In this document: in pieces, positions 23,478-32,307 of the stretch | Layout of the letters: each line of letters opens with the position of its first letter | Numbering within the stretch: the first letter of the stretch is position 1 | From: Gp6-AA40 sp036742665 | GTDB taxonomy: Bacteria; Acidobacteriota; Vicinamibacteria; Vicinamibacterales; UBA2999 | DNA: 64,000 nt | Direction: 5' to 3' | Assembly (NCBI GenBank): GCA_036742665.1 | Contig: DAINQP010000001.1 | Span: 1-64,000 of the forward strand | Notes under the pieces: model-generated | The model's input: the letters and a program-made list of their open reading frames with translations, nothing else | Databases searched by the model: none | Told to the model about the DNA's origin: nothing | Program-made: the position numbers and the translations under genes

Positions 23478-24587
23478 ATGTCCGAGCCCGCCGCCATCGA
23501 TCGTCTGTTTCGCCTGATGTGTGAACGTGGAGCGTCAGACCTCCATCTCTGCGTCGGCATGCCGCCCCTGATCCGGAAAGATGGCGAGATTCAGCCTCTC
23601 GAACCCGACGCCGCCGCGCTGACTCCGGAGAGTGTCGTCGCACTTCTCGAACCGATCATGCCGGCGAACAACTGCGAAGAGTTCGGGCGCCGGCACGACA
23701 CCGACTTCGCGTACGAGATCACCGGTCTCGCGCGGTTTCGCGCCAACGTGTTCCTGGACCGCAAGGGCCGTGGCGCGGTGTTCCGCGTGATCCCGTCGAA
23801 GATCTTGACCGCCGAGGATCTAGGGCTCTCGCCGCACATCCTCGCCCTGTGCCGATTGAACAAGGGCTTGATCCTCGTCACCGGCCCGACCGGCTCCGGG
23901 AAGTCCACGACACTGTGCGCGATGGTGGACTACATCAACAAGAACCGCAGCGACCACATCATCGCGATCGAGGATCCGATCGAGTTCGTGCATGAGAACC
24001 GGCGGTGTCTGGTCAATCAGCGCGAGGTGCACACGCACACTGACTCGTTCAAGGACGCGTTGCGCGCGGCGCTCCGCGAGGACCCAGACATTCTGCTCGT
24101 CGGCGAGATGCGCGACTTGGAAACCGTCGCGATCGCCATCGAGACGGCCGAGACCGGACACCTGGTATTCGGCACGTTGCACACGACGACTGCGGCGTCC
24201 ACAGTGGACCGCGTCATCGATCAGTTCCCATCGGATCGTCAGTCGCAGATTCGGACGATGCTGTCGGAGTCGCTGCGTGCAGTGATTGCGCAGACGCTCT
24301 GCAAGAAGATCGGCGGCGGCCGAGTCGCTGCGCTTGAAGTGCTGATCGTGACCTCGGCCGTGAGCAACCTGATTCGAGAGGGGAAAACCTTTCAGATCCC
24401 CTCGATCATGCAGGTCGGCAAGGCGTCAGGAATGGTTTCGCTGAACGACTCCCTGCTGGCACTCGTCACCAAGAAGCTCGTTGCGCCGGAAGAAGCCTAT
24501 GCAAAAGCGGTCGACAAGCCCGGCTTCGAGGGCATGCTCAAGCGGGCGGGAATCGATACGAAATTTGCGGCTGCAGCGGCTGCGTAG
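23478..24587 (+). CDS. pilT: Type IV pilus retraction ATPase PilT
   Basis: PilT is a hexameric AAA-like secretion ATPase that powers pilus retraction at the inner membrane. Motifs are GASDLHLCVGMPPLIRKDGE at the N-terminus, Walker A GPTGSGKST (136-144), AIEDPIEFVHENRRCLVNQR, the Asp box THTDSFKDALRAALREDPD, Walker B ILLVGEMRDLET and the His box TGHLVFGTLHTTTA. The length of 369 residues is normal. The AIRNLIREGK-like end of PilT appears as SNLIREGKTFQIPSIMQ. GGAG lies upstream of its ATG. The nearby pilin-like and HD-GYP genes suggest surface motility controlled by cyclic-di-GMP. Confidence 0.95.
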   Translation: MSEPAAIDRLFRLMCERGASDLHLCVGMPPLIRKDGEIQPLEPDAAALTPESVVALLEPIMPANNCEEFGRRHDTDFAYEITGLARFRANVFLDRKGRGAVFRVIPSKILTAEDLGLSPHILALCRLNKGLILVTGPTGSGKSTTLCAMVDYINKNRSDHIIAIEDPIEFVHENRRCLVNQREVHTHTDSFKDALRAALREDPDILLVGEMRDLETVAIAIETAETGHLVFGTLHTTTAASTVDRVIDQFPSDRQSQIRTMLSESLRAVIAQTLCKKIGGGRVAALEVLIVTSAVSNLIREGKTFQIPSIMQVGKASGMVSLNDSLLALVTKKLVAPEEAYAKAVDKPGFEGMLKRAGIDTKFAAAAAA

Positions 24588-24596
24588 TCTCAGCAC

Positions 24597-24821
24597 TCAG
24601 CGCGGGACGGCGGCCGCTCGAGCCCACCGAGAGCGTGTCAGGGCGACACCGATCGTCATGGTCAAGAGCATGCCCATCAGCGCGCTTGCCGACCCAACGG
24701 CGACCATTCCCGGCAGGGCGTCCGCTGACGCCCACACGCCAGACAGAACGAAAACCGTGACGGCCATCGCAAACGATGACGCGATGGCACCCACAAGGCG
24801 GATGCGAGTAGTGACGCTCAT
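24597..24821 (-). CDS. Small two-helix membrane protein
   Basis: The protein has 74 residues with two hydrophobic helices: IRLVGAIASSFAMAVTVFVLSG near 7-28 and MVAVGSASALMGMLLTMTIGVAL near 38-60. A basic tail follows. ATG at 24821 has AGGT 7 nt upstream, which decides the start. It converges with pilT, only 9 nt apart. No function is recognised. Confidence 0.6.
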   Translation of the reverse strand: MSVTTRIRLVGAIASSFAMAVTVFVLSGVWASADALPGMVAVGSASALMGMLLTMTIGVALTRSRWARAAAVPR

Positions 24822-24978
24822 TTGGTGACCTGTGTTGGGGAATTTAGCATGCCCCGAGCCACGACCAGTGGTGGATTTTCTCGAACAAATTTGCGATACA
24901 TCCCCGACGAGGGCACAGTCGCGTTCGGATTGCTGACACGACGACCATGTAACTGACACGCTTTTGTACACGTCCTGG

Positions 24979-25626
24979 CTAAGCCTTGCATTCGAGAGAG
25001 ACGAGACCGGAGCGCACCGCGAAGCGCGCCAGGCCGGCGATGTCGTGGATCTCCAGCCGCTGCATCAGCAAGCGGCGGTGCGTCTCGACCGTCTTGCCGC
25101 TGAGATTGAGGCGGTAGCCAATTTCCTTCGTGGACTGCCCTTCGGCAATCAGCTGGAGAATCTCCCGCTGACGCGCGCTGAGCAGCTGAAGCGGACTGGT
25201 TACGTCAGACTTTCGCTGCAGCAGCTTCGAGACGGTTGAGGGGACACGCGGGCTGATGTACACCTCTCCGTGCATCGCGGCCTTGATGGCCGACATGACC
25301 TCAGAGACGGCGCCCTCCTTCACGACGTACCCGGTCGCTCCCGCCCGCAGGCATTCGGCGACGCGCTCCTCGTGGCAATGCATCGAGAGCATGATCACCT
25401 TGCACGACGGCAGCTCGGTCGTGAGACGGCGCGCGGCGTCCACTCCGTTCAACCCGGGCATCGAGATATCGAGCAGTACGATATCTGGGCGCACCCTGAC
25501 GGCGATCTCGAGCGCCTCTCGGCCGTCAGTGGCCTCGACGACCTGCGGCTGTTCGAGTGTGTGCTCGAGCAGCGTGCGCAGGCCCGCGCGTATCAACGGA
25601 TGGTCGTCAACGATTAGCAGTCTCAT
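24979..25626 (-). CDS. LuxR/NarL-family response regulator
   Basis: The receiver domain (1-120) has the acidic pair DDH at 7-9 and phospho-acceptor D53 in IVLLDISMPGLNG. It also has the switch Ser in VIMLSMH and Lys in GYVVKEG. A C-terminal LuxR-type HTH runs from about 150 (LSARQREILQLIAEGQSTKEIGYRLNLSGKTVETHRRLLMQRL, given here in pieces LSARQREILQLIAEG and KTVETH). The ATG overlaps the stop of the upstream kinase gene (ATGA), so they form a two-component operon. The proposed role is transcriptional control in response to the membrane kinase. The target genes are not evident. Confidence 0.94.
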   Translation of the reverse strand: MRLLIVDDHPLIRAGLRTLLEHTLEQPQVVEATDGREALEIAVRVRPDIVLLDISMPGLNGVDAARRLTTELPSCKVIMLSMHCHEERVAECLRAGATGYVVKEGAVSEVMSAIKAAMHGEVYISPRVPSTVSKLLQRKSDVTSPLQLLSARQREILQLIAEGQSTKEIGYRLNLSGKTVETHRRLLMQRLEIHDIAGLARFAVRSGLVSLECKA

Positions 25627-27248
25627 GCTCGCACGCCTGTCATCAGCGGCACTCGGCACTCGATCATCGTGCCGCCGCCGCGGCGGGAGCTGATCTTCAG
25701 CGTGCCGCCGACTTGATCGAGTCGTTCCTGCATACCTATTAAACCCAGATGTCCGTCGAGCGCCGCCTTGCGCGCGGCCGGGACCACGTCGAAACCGCGG
25801 CCATCATCGACAACGCGCACGGCAAACACTCCGGCATGCGTAAGCGCAGACACCGCGAGATGATGCGCGCGTGCGTGCTTGATGATGTTGGTCACCGCTT
25901 CGCGAACGACGCGATAGCACGCCAGCTCGACGTCGCGAGTCAGGTGCAACTCGTCGACGCGCGCGTCCACGAGCACGCGCAAACCGGCGCGCTGGCCCTC
26001 GGTGCGGGCCAGTGTGGCCAGCGCTGGAATCAGCTGCCCTTCCTCGAACGGCGCCGGGCGCATCGACCGCGATAGCGCGCGCACGTCGGAGATCAGATGG
26101 TCTACGACACCCACGAACTCCTCAGTCGATCGACCGTTCTGGCCGATGAGACTATCGAGCTCGAGCTGCATCTTCAGCGCCGCAAGCTTCTGCGCGATGT
26201 CGTCGTGCAGTTCGTGAGCGAGGCGCGAGCGCTCGGCGTCCGCGGCTGACTGCACCTGCAGCGCCAGCTCGCGGTGCAGCCGCACCGATCGCTGTGTTGA
26301 CTCGACGGACGTGGCGAGCACGAGGAACAGCAGGCTGACAGCGCAGCTGAATAGCTGCACGGTTAGATGCGCTTGCAGCGGATACCCTGTCGCGTACGGT
26401 CCGAACCCCAGACTCGTTCCCCACAGGCACAGACTGTTCACGATCAGCAACGACCAGATCGTGCCGGGCACGCCGAAGCGGACCGCCGCCCAGATCGCCA
26501 ACGGCAACAGCGGGAATGGCTGCGTGAGCGGCGTCTGGACCGACGTATGCGGGCTGAAGAAGATCCACCACGACGAGGCGCTGAGTACGATCAGCATCAG
26601 CGCCCACTCGACACTGCGGCGAACCGTCCATGGAATTCCGCTGTCGGTGCGAGGGACCATCGCGAGCACGACGGGGCCGATGGTGACCATGCCACTGACG
26701 TCGGCGGCAATCCAGGTCTGAAGCGCCGTCCAGAAGTGCGCGTGCAGCGCGGCCGAGGCGAGTGTTGCCGCGAAAACTGCGCCGATTGTTGCCGCACTCG
26801 CGCAGAACGCAGTCAGCGACAGCACGTCGGCGGGGTGACGCAAGCGTATGGCCTCAGGAGTGACGCGCCGCACCCCCACGGCGACTGCCCACGACTCGGC
26901 GAGATTGATGAGGGTGTAGCCCACGCTCACCATCCCGGCGAATCCGAACGTCAGATTGGCGGCAATGCCACCGAGGAGTGCACCGCCCGCAACCGCAGGC
27001 CAGCGTTCACGCGGAACCACGAGGAGAAGGCCGGTGAGTAACCCACTCGCCGGCCACACCGAGCTCACACCCGCCGTCACATCGAGCGAGAGTCCGAGCC
27101 CACAGATGGCGAAGTAGCCAGCGGCCACTCCGAGAGCAACGGCAATCTCGCTGATGAGGCACTGACGGAAAGCGGTTAACACAGCACGTCTGCCCGGGTC
27201 GTTGAGCAATCGGGGGACCAGACCACAGACGCAAATTTGCTGAGACAT
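25623..27248 (-). CDS. MASE1-type membrane sensor histidine kinase (NarL-partner class)
   Basis: About 310 N-terminal residues form eight likely membrane helices of the MASE1 type, with GVSSVWPASGLLTGLLLV as a landmark. The HisKA_3 dimerisation region follows with the phospho-acceptor His in RLAHELHDDIAQKLAALKMQ. The HATPase domain shows REAVTNIIKHARAHH (N box), VVDDGRGFD (G1) and HLGLIGMQERLDQVGG (G2). The length is 541 residues. It autophosphorylates and donates to the LuxR-type regulator encoded immediately downstream. The MASE1 ligand is unknown. Confidence 0.92.
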   Translation of the reverse strand: MSQQICVCGLVPRLLNDPGRRAVLTAFRQCLISEIAVALGVAAGYFAICGLGLSLDVTAGVSSVWPASGLLTGLLLVVPRERWPAVAGGALLGGIAANLTFGFAGMVSVGYTLINLAESWAVAVGVRRVTPEAIRLRHPADVLSLTAFCASAATIGAVFAATLASAALHAHFWTALQTWIAADVSGMVTIGPVVLAMVPRTDSGIPWTVRRSVEWALMLIVLSASSWWIFFSPHTSVQTPLTQPFPLLPLAIWAAVRFGVPGTIWSLLIVNSLCLWGTSLGFGPYATGYPLQAHLTVQLFSCAVSLLFLVLATSVESTQRSVRLHRELALQVQSAADAERSRLAHELHDDIAQKLAALKMQLELDSLIGQNGRSTEEFVGVVDHLISDVRALSRSMRPAPFEEGQLIPALATLARTEGQRAGLRVLVDARVDELHLTRDVELACYRVVREAVTNIIKHARAHHLAVSALTHAGVFAVRVVDDGRGFDVVPAARKAALDGHLGLIGMQERLDQVGGTLKISSRRGGGTMIECRVPLMTGVRA

Positions 27249-27399
27249 TCGCGAGAGACACGAGTTGCACCCTCGGAATCGGGCCGGATTTCCGACACAG
27301 CGTCAGGGTCCCCGACACCTGACGCAAATGGACCTCAAGCGGACTTGGAAGTACGGCTCAGGCGGTAACGGGAACGGATGCCCTTGGACAGGCGACCGG

Positions 27400-27840
27400 C
27401 TAGCGGGTGCAGGAGCCGTCGACGGTACGCACACTTACAACACGGAACTCCGGCAGATCGGCGGCGCCAGTCCCTGACCCGCCGCCGCCTGGCTGCCGCG
27501 CGATCGATTCTTTCGCGCCATCGATCGCGCCGGCCTGGCCGGCGACATTGGCCGAGGGCCACAGTCCGCCGCTGACCGAGAGCTTGCGCCCCTGTGGGCC
27601 ACCAACCAGTCGCACCATCTGGCCTGCGTACTTGCGTACGCTCTTGCCAGTGAGCCGGTACTTGCTGCCGGTGGATTCATCGAACGTGAACGCGCCGGAG
27701 GCGCCAGGTTGGTTGCTGACGCAGCCAACGAGTTCGACCGGCGTTCGTGATGCGGGGGAAGATGCGGGAGCGGACTGCGCGCCAGCCACGCCAACCAGCA
27801 CGATGCAGGACAGAAACGCCAGTGCAGGAACCTTCACCAT
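27400..27840 (-). CDS. Small secreted protein (DUF5818-like)
   Basis: The protein has 146 residues with a signal peptide (VPALAFLSCIVLVGVAGAQ). The core beta-rich domain is VELVGCVSNQPGASGAFTFD, then KYRLTGKSVRKYAGQMVRLV. This TGCV...YRLTG..KYVG..V layout is seen in small secreted proteins of Acidobacteria annotated as DUF5818; that assignment is from memory and moderate. The C-terminal half is Gly/Ala/Ser-rich and ends in FRVVSVRTVDGSC. AGGAGGAG, 4 nt before ATG at 27840, strongly supports the start. The gene diverges from the EamA transporter with 51 nt between starts. Confidence 0.75.
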   Translation of the reverse strand: MVKVPALAFLSCIVLVGVAGAQSAPASSPASRTPVELVGCVSNQPGASGAFTFDESTGSKYRLTGKSVRKYAGQMVRLVGGPQGRKLSVSGGLWPSANVAGQAGAIDGAKESIARQPGGGGSGTGAADLPEFRVVSVRTVDGSCTR

Positions 27841-27891
27841 GTCTCCTCCTCGCGCAACGCGCACCGCACACTGTACTGCAACAATGTGTCG

Positions 27892-28788
27892 ATGGCGAGC
27901 GTCGCGCTGTACGTTCTGCTCTGCGTGATCTGGGGCTCAACGTGGCTCGTGATCAAGATTGGCTACGGTGATCTCGGCCCGTTCAATGTCGCGGCCTTGC
28001 GGTTTGTCGTGGCTGGCATGGTGTTGGCCGTCATCATCCCGCTGCTCCGCGCGCGCTGGCCGCGCTCACGCAACGAATGGCTGCTCATCATCTGGGTCGG
28101 CATCGTGCTGTTCGGAGCCGACTATGGACTCATATACTGGGGCGAGCAGTTTCTCGATAGCGGGCTGACCGCGATCCTGTTTGCCACGCTGCCGCTCATC
28201 ACAGTCGCGCTCGCACACCTCTACGTCCCGGGCGATCACATCACCCCACGCAAGCTGGGCGGCACGCTGGTCGCCTTCTTGGGTGTGGTGGCGCTCTTCG
28301 GCGAGAATCTGCAGTTCGATCTCACCAGGCTCGGTCCGATGGTGGCGATCATCGTCGCTGCCGTATGTGCGGCCGGCGCCGGCGTCGCGTCGAAGCGTTA
28401 TGGATCCGGGCTGCATGCGGCGGCGCTCAATGCACCGGCGATGCTGGTTGGCGGCATCGTGCTCGCCATCGCAGCGATCGCCTCTGGCGAAGAACTTCAA
28501 GTGCCGACTGACGCGACGACGTGGGCAGCGATCGTCTATCTGGCGATCGCCGGCAGCGTCGTCACGTTCCTGATCTACTTCTCGTTGCTGAAGACGTGGA
28601 CCGTGACGAGCCTCAGCTTCATCAGCGTGTTCACACCGGTGATTGCGCTCGCGTTGGGATTTGTGTTTCTCGATGAGCGGCCGACGCTATGGACCGCGAT
28701 GGGCGCGGTGCTGATTCTCACGGGCGTCGCGTTGGCGTTGACGAGATCAACTCCCAAATCCCAACTCCCAAGTTCCAAGCTTTCGTGA
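27892..28788 (+). CDS. EamA/DMT-family transporter
   Basis: This inner-membrane permease of the drug/metabolite transporter superfamily has ten hydrophobic helices in two EamA repeats. The first repeat opens with LCVIWGSTWLVIKIGYGDLGPF and the second with a similar LLKTWTVTSLSFISVFTPVIA. Such proteins usually export amino acids or other metabolites, and the substrate cannot be told from sequence. ATG at 27892 is used; GTG two codons earlier is possible. The last residues (TPKSQLPSSKLS) come from the TTGGG/CCCAA intergenic repeat, so the original C-terminus has probably been replaced. Confidence 0.9.
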   Translation: MASVALYVLLCVIWGSTWLVIKIGYGDLGPFNVAALRFVVAGMVLAVIIPLLRARWPRSRNEWLLIIWVGIVLFGADYGLIYWGEQFLDSGLTAILFATLPLITVALAHLYVPGDHITPRKLGGTLVAFLGVVALFGENLQFDLTRLGPMVAIIVAAVCAAGAGVASKRYGSGLHAAALNAPAMLVGGIVLAIAAIASGEELQVPTDATTWAAIVYLAIAGSVVTFLIYFSLLKTWTVTSLSFISVFTPVIALALGFVFLDERPTLWTAMGAVLILTGVALALTRSTPKSQLPSSKLS

Positions 28789-28843
28789 TGGTGGGAGTTG
28801 GAATTGGGAGTGGTTGGGCGTTGGGAATTGGTCGTTGGGAGTT
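28750..28843. repeat. TTGGG/CCCAA inverted repeat (second long copy)
   Basis: The left arm CAACTCCCAAATCCCAACTC and right arm GAGTGGTTGGGCGTTGGGAA can pair over much of about 95 nt. The right arm matches 21228-21257 at most positions. It lies between the convergent EamA and DUF6152 genes and contributes the EamA stop codon. It is probably the same element type as at 17158-17200. Confidence 0.75.
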
Positions 28844-29258
28844 ACTTCACTTTAGAAAGGTCAGAAACGCCGCCCGCTGATCCGCCAAGAAACAGACGCT
28901 TGCCGTCGGCGAGCACGAAATTGCGGCCGACCGCCTTCTGCGTCCCGTCCTTCGCCTGATAGCCTTCGACGACGAGCTCGGTGCCGACCGGGACGGTGTT
29001 CTTGGTGACGCCCATGCGAATCAACTGATTCGGGCTGCCGCCTTCCACCATCCAGGTGCTGACTTTACCGTCCTTATCCTTGATATCGATGTGGAACCAG
29101 GAGTGAGGATTCACCATCTCCCACTTCACGAGCGTGCCCTTCAATGTGAGAGGCCGGCTGACATCGAATTCCGCGGCGAACGCGTGATGCGCATGAAGCT
29201 GCACGACGCCCGTCAGCAGACCCGCAGCCACCATCGCAATGGCGAGTGTCATACGCAT
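28842..29258 (-). CDS. DUF6152-like secreted protein
   Basis: The protein has 138 residues with a signal peptide (TLAIAMVAAGLLTGVVQLHAHHAFA). The mature part is a small beta-rich domain: AEFDVSRPLTLKGTLVKWEM, NPHSWFHIDIKD, WMVEGGSPNQLIRMG and KAVGRNFVLADGKRLFLG. This pattern is typical of DUF6152, found with quinoproteins and secreted 'PDGQPDLQGFW' proteins in Acidobacteria. It begins 2 nt after the preceding gene's stop and is the last gene of the operon. The role is unknown; its fixed association suggests a periplasmic partner or assembly factor. Confidence 0.8.
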   Translation of the reverse strand: MRMTLAIAMVAAGLLTGVVQLHAHHAFAAEFDVSRPLTLKGTLVKWEMVNPHSWFHIDIKDKDGKVSTWMVEGGSPNQLIRMGVTKNTVPVGTELVVEGYQAKDGTQKAVGRNFVLADGKRLFLGGSAGGVSDLSKVK

Positions 29259-29260
29259 GG

Positions 29261-30343
29261 CTAGTTCGAGCCCTTCTTCTGTTCGGCCGCCTTCTTCTCG
29301 TCGGCGCGCGCACCGGCCAATATGTTGGCGATGCCGTAGTTGGTTTCGTGACAGGCGAACTCGAAGATCGGTCCGTCCGTCTTCGCGAGCGGCGCCTCGG
29401 CGGTCCACGCACGGTCCCACGTTTGTGGGTCTTCAACGGTGAATCGATACTGGATCGTGTCGTCAGCCGTACGCGTGAAGCGCTCGGTGACCTTCAAGGT
29501 GTCGCTCGATCCCTGAAACGCGTTCTTGCCGTTGAAATTTGTCGTCTCGACCACGAGCGTGTCGCCCTCCCACCGCCCGCGGGAGAGTCCCACCCACTGC
29601 TTGACACCAGACGGCGGTTGAGGACGATTGTCGAGCGGGATGATGCGCACATCGTGAATCATCTCGGTGAGGATCATCACGTAGCCAGGCGCCTGGACGA
29701 TCTGATAGTTGGCGTTGTAGCCGGCGTTCATCAGCGGGGGGCCGGCCCCGCCCATGATGATGCAGCGCGATCCAATCGGCATGTTCTCGACGGCATCGTA
29801 CTGTCCACCGGCCGCCTTCCGCGCCGCCGCGCGATCCTGCGCGCGCTTCTGCCCTGCGGCGGTGACCGAAGGAAGCCGGCCATCGGGTGGGTCGACGATG
29901 AGCGAGGTCCGCAGGTTGCGCGCAAAGGTGGACTGGCTCCGGTCCAACCCAAACTGCGTGAAGTCGTAGTGCACGTCGGCGGTCGTGCCCGGCTCGGTCT
30001 GCTCCGATTCGCGTTCCGCCGCCGCTTTGATGGCGGCCTCGGCTTCTTCAGGCGTGTAGATTTCTTTCGTCACGCCGTTCGGCCGTTGCAGCGGCACATA
30101 CGTCGAGTTGGTCCAGAAGCCCTGGAGATCGGGCTGGCCATCGGGTGTGCGCGGCGCTTTGTAGGCCTTGCCGGCTGTCGCCGGCGCGTCCGCCTTGCCT
30201 GATGCCGCACTCGCGGGTGCGGTCTTGATCGCCGTGGGTTTTGCGGTAGGCTGCGTCTGACCCGCAATGGAGACCGTCGCGGTGAGCGTCAGCACGAGGG
30301 CGACCGCTCCACCACGCATGAATGAACGGGTTCGATGCCTCAT
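29261..30343 (-). CDS. Secreted protein of the PDGQPDLQGFW family (paralogue A)
   Basis: The 360-residue protein has a signal peptide (GGAVALVLTLTATVSIAGQ) and an Ala/Lys/Pro linker. The family opening APRTPDGQPDLQGFWTNSTY is followed by YTPEEAEAAIKAAAERE, VHYDFTQFGLDRSQ, SLIVDPPDGRLP, ILTEMIHDVRIIPLDN, GRWEGDTLVVETTNFNGKNAF and a C-terminal HETNYGIANILAGAR. It is closely similar to the gene at 31204-32307, which points to a tandem duplication. ATG at 30343 has AGGAG 7 nt upstream. The family is common in quinoprotein loci of Acidobacteria but its biochemical function is not established. Confidence 0.75.
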   Translation of the reverse strand: MRHRTRSFMRGGAVALVLTLTATVSIAGQTQPTAKPTAIKTAPASAASGKADAPATAGKAYKAPRTPDGQPDLQGFWTNSTYVPLQRPNGVTKEIYTPEEAEAAIKAAAERESEQTEPGTTADVHYDFTQFGLDRSQSTFARNLRTSLIVDPPDGRLPSVTAAGQKRAQDRAAARKAAGGQYDAVENMPIGSRCIIMGGAGPPLMNAGYNANYQIVQAPGYVMILTEMIHDVRIIPLDNRPQPPSGVKQWVGLSRGRWEGDTLVVETTNFNGKNAFQGSSDTLKVTERFTRTADDTIQYRFTVEDPQTWDRAWTAEAPLAKTDGPIFEFACHETNYGIANILAGARADEKKAAEQKKGSN

Positions 30344-30379
30344 CGGCTTCTCCTCTGTCACCGGCCCTGTATCACCAAT

Positions 30380-31204
30380 CTATTTGGCCGGCTGCTTGCG
30401 CAGATGCCCATAGAGTAAGTCTTCCACGAACTCGACGCACCGGAATTCGAGAATCTGAGCGTTTCGCTCGACGTGCTTGTACAACGGCATGCTCATCTTC
30501 CAGGGTCGCGAAAATACCTTGGGATCTTCGATAGTGACTTCGTAGGTGATGGTTTCCGCGCTCCGCGGCGTGAAACGCTCGACGACGTGCAGTGCATCGC
30601 TGTGAAAATTTCCCGCACGATCGAACCAGCTCCGATCGTTAAACCCCTTCGTGTCGACGACCAGCGTTTCGCCTTCCCATCGGCCGTTCGACCATCCCAT
30701 CCAGCTATCCGCGGGCGCCTCAGTCTGCTCCGCCATATAGATCGTACGGACTGCACCGGCGAACTCGTGGATGAGCATGATGTGTTTCGTGCTCTGGATG
30801 ATCTGGAACGGCATGCCCTGATACGTGGAGCGCGGCACACCCGGCAGGTAGCACTTGATCTCAGGATCGAGCTTCAGCCGGTTCGCGTAGTTCTCCTGCT
30901 GCTTCGTGCGCGCCGCCGGCAGATACGGGATCTCGCCGCCTTCCACGACGCCGAGACCGGCCGGCACAGCCCCGGCGGCCCCGAGGTCGCGCACCGGACT
31001 CGGGCCCGCGGGATGCGGCTCGATGTTCCAGTTCGCGGTGTTCATCGTCTGCCAGATGCCATTCAGGTTGGGCTTGCCATCCGGCGTGCGCGGCGCACGA
31101 TACGCCGGCGATGCCGGTGTCTGCGCGGCCACATTTGTCAGCACGGGCAACAGCGAGCCGGCCATCAACGCGAGAGTCGTCCCGATCAGCAACCGGTTCC
31201 GCAT
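30380..31204 (-). CDS. Secreted protein of the PDGQPDLQGFW family (short paralogue B)
   Basis: The 274-residue protein has a signal peptide (LLIGTTLALMAGSLLPVLTNVAAQ). The family opening is YRAPRTPDGKPNLNGIWQTM. It keeps HIMLIHEFAGAVRTIYM, GRWEGETLVVDTKGFNDRSWF and VERFTPRSAETITYEVTIEDP but lacks the LDRSQ segment of paralogues A and C. The mature protein has one Cys near the centre (KCYLPG) and one near the end. Its ATG overlaps the upstream stop (TAATG), so it is translationally coupled to paralogue C. It may be a partner rather than a copy in function. Confidence 0.75.
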   Translation of the reverse strand: MRNRLLIGTTLALMAGSLLPVLTNVAAQTPASPAYRAPRTPDGKPNLNGIWQTMNTANWNIEPHPAGPSPVRDLGAAGAVPAGLGVVEGGEIPYLPAARTKQQENYANRLKLDPEIKCYLPGVPRSTYQGMPFQIIQSTKHIMLIHEFAGAVRTIYMAEQTEAPADSWMGWSNGRWEGETLVVDTKGFNDRSWFDRAGNFHSDALHVVERFTPRSAETITYEVTIEDPKVFSRPWKMSMPLYKHVERNAQILEFRCVEFVEDLLYGHLRKQPAK

Positions 31205-32307
31205 TATTTCGCGCCCTTCTTGAGTGCGTCTTCCGCCGCGTTCTTTTCTTCGAGCCTGGCACCAACCAACGTGTTGTAGAGGCCGAAGTTGCCTTCGTGG
31301 CATGCGTGCTCGAAGATCGGCCCGACGGTCTTCTTCATCGCCGACTCCGCGGACCACGGTCTGGTCCACATCGTCGGGTCGTCGATGGTGAACCTATATT
31401 CGATGGTGTCGTCCGAGACGCGCGTGAACCGCTCGATGACCTTCAGGTTCTCGTCAGAGCCGCGGAATGGATTCTTCGCGTTGAAGTTGGTCGTCTCGAC
31501 GACGAGCGTGTCGCCGTCCCAGCGGCCCCGCGACACCCCCATCCACTGACGAATCTTCGGATCGACCAGCATACGGCCATCGCCCGTCGATGATGCTGGG
31601 GGCGACCCTGAGCGTGTCGAAGGGTCCAGCGCGATGATGCGCACGTCGTGGATCATTTCGGTGAGGATCATCACCACACCCGGCGACTGGACAATGTGGT
31701 AGTTGCTGTTGTAGCCGGCGTCCATCATCGGCGGGCCTGGGCCGGCCATGATCAAACAGCGATCGTCGAGCTGATTGCTCTCGGCCGAATCCCAGCGGCC
31801 GCCGAGCTTCTTCTGCTCTTCTCCTCGCTGGGCGGTCCGGCGCTTGCCTTGATCGGTGAGCGGCGGAATTTTGCCATCCGCCGGATCGACGATGAGTGAC
31901 GTGCGCAGACTACGGACGTACAACGACTGGCTGCGATCGAGGCCGAACTGACTGAAGTCATAGTGGACGTCAGCGGTCGTGCCCGGCTCGGTCTGCGCGC
32001 TCTCACGCTGCACGGCGAGCTTGATCGCGGCTTCAGCTTCGGCGGGCGTGTAGAACGGCTTGGTCACGCCATCGGGACGTTCGAGCGGTGTGTACGTAGA
32101 GTTGGTCCAGAAGCCTTGCAGATCAGGCTGGCCATCGGCCGTGCGCGGCGCGCGATAGGTGCGCGTCTGTACGCTCGGCGTCTGCGCCGCGGGCGTCCGC
32201 GGCGCGGGTGTCTGCGCGGCCGCCACCGACGCCGCGAGAACAACCGCCGCGACCGCGCCGAGCAGCCGCCTTCGCGCTGCGCGCTTCGACGCCCAGGCTG
32301 GTTTCAT
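31204..32307 (-). CDS. Secreted protein of the PDGQPDLQGFW family (paralogue C)
   Basis: The 367-residue protein has a signal peptide (LLGAVAAVVLAASVAAAQ) and a TPAPRTPAAQT linker. It shares with paralogue A the blocks DGQPDLQGFWTNSTY, VHYDFSQFGLDRSQ, GYNSNYHIVQSPG, MILTEMIHDVRIIALD and GDTLVVETTNFNAKNPF. Compared with A it carries about 14 extra residues (STRSGSPPASSTGDG) encoded by a REP-like palindrome at 31604-31626. Its start overlaps the quinoprotein stop by 4 nt, so it is coexpressed with that enzyme. The function is unknown. Confidence 0.78.
   Translation of the reverse strand: MKPAWASKRAARRRLLGAVAAVVLAASVAAAQTPAPRTPAAQTPSVQTRTYRAPRTADGQPDLQGFWTNSTYTPLERPDGVTKPFYTPAEAEAAIKLAVQRESAQTEPGTTADVHYDFSQFGLDRSQSLYVRSLRTSLIVDPADGKIPPLTDQGKRRTAQRGEEQKKLGGRWDSAESNQLDDRCLIMAGPGPPMMDAGYNSNYHIVQSPGVVMILTEMIHDVRIIALDPSTRSGSPPASSTGDGRMLVDPKIRQWMGVSRGRWDGDTLVVETTNFNAKNPFRGSDENLKVIERFTRVSDDTIEYRFTIDDPTMWTRPWSAESAMKKTVGPIFEHACHEGNFGLYNTLVGARLEEKNAAEDALKKGAK
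31604..31626. repeat. REP-like palindrome inside paralogue C
   Basis: GACCCT (31604-31609) and AGGGTC (31621-31626) flank GAGCGTGTCGA. This is the CCTGAGCG...TCGAAGGG class also seen in malQ and near 40456-40489. Comparison with paralogue A, which lacks the corresponding residues, suggests insertion into the coding region. Confidence 0.7.

Noticed and set aside
29246..30202. Open frame antisense to paralogue A
   Set aside because: Arginine-rich shadow with no ribosome site; the minus-strand gene is supported by operon spacing, a signal peptide and a paralogue.
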